DNA of 5,168 nucleotides from contig JACCXP010000166.1 of the NCBI GenBank assembly GCA_013696905.1, forward strand, positions 1 to 5,168. The letters run 5' to 3'. Below are positions 4,486 through 5,168 of this stretch, in pieces. The notes beneath the pieces were generated by a model. That model was not told the DNA's origin. It did not search any database and saw nothing but the letters and a program-made list of their open reading frames with translations. Every line of letters starts with the position of its first letter. Position 1 is the first letter of the stretch. The position numbers and the translations under genes were made by a program. The stretch is from Thermoleophilaceae bacterium (lineage in GTDB: Bacteria; Actinomycetota; Thermoleophilia; Solirubrobacterales; Thermoleophilaceae).

Positions 4486-5168
4486 TCAGGCGGCAGCCAG
4501 CGCCACGGCGTTCGGCGCGAGCCCGCGTGTGAGCAGCTGGATCGGGGCGACGTCCGTCAGCCGGCAGGCAAGCGACTCGCTGATGCCCGACCCGACCATC
4601 TGCTCGAAGCCGAGCGACATCGCGGGCACGCGCCACCCGCCGTGGGCATCGGAGGCGACCACGCCCGCCAAGCCTTCGCGCACGAGGTAGAAGGCGGCAA
4701 GCTCCGCGTCGGCGCCATGCTGGCCGGTGAGCGAGAAGGCGTTCACCTGCAGGACGGTGCCGGCGGCGACCTCGCGCCGCAGGCCAGCGGCATCGCCCTC
4801 GAGCACGCCGGCGCTGCGCTCCGGGTGGGCCATCACGACGCCGAACCCGCGCTCGCGCAGCTCGTTGGCCGCGGCGTGCACGCTCTCGTCGAACCCGCTG
4901 AAGGGAGCCTCGAGCAACAGCCAGCGGGCGCCGAGGGGGCCGACCGCGATCGTCTCGAGGTCGTGCTGGCCGAGCGTTCCCACGAACTCGTGCCCGAGCT
5001 CCGCCCCGCAGCACACCGACAGCTCCACGCCTTCGCGCTCGAGCCGATCCTGGAGCTCCTCGACGCGCACGGGCAGGTCGCTCACGTGCGAGACCTGATC
5101 GGCCCGCACGTGGGGGGTGGCGATGACGGTCGAGGTCCAGTCGCGCACCGCGGCGTCGGCCAGCTCGA
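4486..5168 (-). CDS. CpsB/CapC-type PHP-domain tyrosine phosphatase, N-terminus beyond the right edge
   Basis: A metal-dependent phosphoesterase of the polymerase-and-histidinol-phosphatase (PHP) fold, most like CpsB/CapC/YwqE protein-tyrosine phosphatases, which dephosphorylate the kinases that control capsule and exopolysaccharide synthesis. 226 residues are visible and the frame is open to the edge, so the gene is 5'-truncated. The GTG at 5148 is inside the domain (just before VIATPHV) and is not taken as the start. Metal-ligand motifs seen, numbered from the edge: ATPH (H19), GAEL (E56), MAHPE (H114) and SDAH (D173, H175). The N-terminal D-x-H-x-H motif expected for the family would lie outside the window. 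It converges on the DUF47 gene with a 9-nt gap and no shared operon, so a link to phosphate metabolism is not supported by context. A related PHP phosphoesterase with another substrate is possible. Confidence 0.82.
   Translation of the reverse strand, partial: ELADAAVRDWTSTVIATPHVRADQVSHVSDLPVRVEELQDRLEREGVELSVCCGAELGHEFVGTLGQHDLETIAVGPLGARWLLLEAPFSGFDESVHAAANELRERGFGVVMAHPERSAGVLEGDAAGLRREVAAGTVLQVNAFSLTGQHGADAELAAFYLVREGLAGVVASDAHGGWRVPAMSLGFEQMVGSGISESLACRLTDVAPIQLLTRGLAPNAVALAAA

Noticed and set aside
4232..5014. Minus-strand frame of 260 codons at the right end
   Set aside because: Arg-rich shadow overlapping the DUF47 gene and out of frame with the PHP phosphatase; no domain recognised.
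1..5168. tRNA, rRNA, CRISPR array, transposon ends, attachment sites
   Set aside because: Looked for on both strands; no cloverleaf, long direct repeats, terminal inverted repeats or transposase-like frame was seen.

Overview
The window is a phosphate-acquisition and phosphate-response locus from a GC-rich bacterium. GTG start codons, 4-nt GTGA gene overlaps, strongly G/C-biased third codon positions and PHO-box units of the Streptomyces GTTCACC type suggest an actinobacterium. A deep-branching class such as Thermoleophilia would fit, but that is inference; nothing in the window fixes the taxon.

Layout. Positions 1-2434 (minus strand) hold the high-affinity phosphate ABC transporter, read right to left: pstS (phosphate-binding lipoprotein), pstC (permease) and pstA (permease, running off the left edge). 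pstB, normally next, is not in view. Just upstream of pstS on the same strand is a 121-residue protein (2499-2864) that is only an OmpR/PhoB-type winged-helix DNA-binding domain, with no receiver. Divergent from it, on the plus strand, is a full-length receiver plus winged-helix response regulator (2993-3844). That gene overlaps by 4 nt a PhoU-like/DUF47 protein (3841-4476). A convergent minus-strand gene (4486 to the right edge) encodes a CpsB/CapC-type PHP-fold phosphatase and looks like an unrelated neighbour.

Regulation. Two arrays of four 11-bp direct repeats, each unit ending in AC on the minus strand, lie upstream of the winged-helix gene (2901-2944) and upstream of pstS (2498-2541, overlapping the 3' end of the winged-helix gene). 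Both have PHO-box architecture and both point toward the minus-strand genes. The stand-alone DNA-binding protein and the C-terminal domain of the response regulator align without gaps over 90 residues, about half identical, and share the recognition-helix and wing sequences, so both probably bind these operators.

Working model (inference): the response regulator activates pst and the receiver-less paralogue under phosphate starvation. The paralogue then competes for, or stabilises, binding at the same boxes, and the DUF47 protein supplies PhoU-like feedback. The response regulator also has an imperfect acidic pocket (Ala where the second Asp is expected), so its phosphorylation may be unusual. 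No histidine kinase, Pit transporter, RNA gene, CRISPR array or mobile element was seen.
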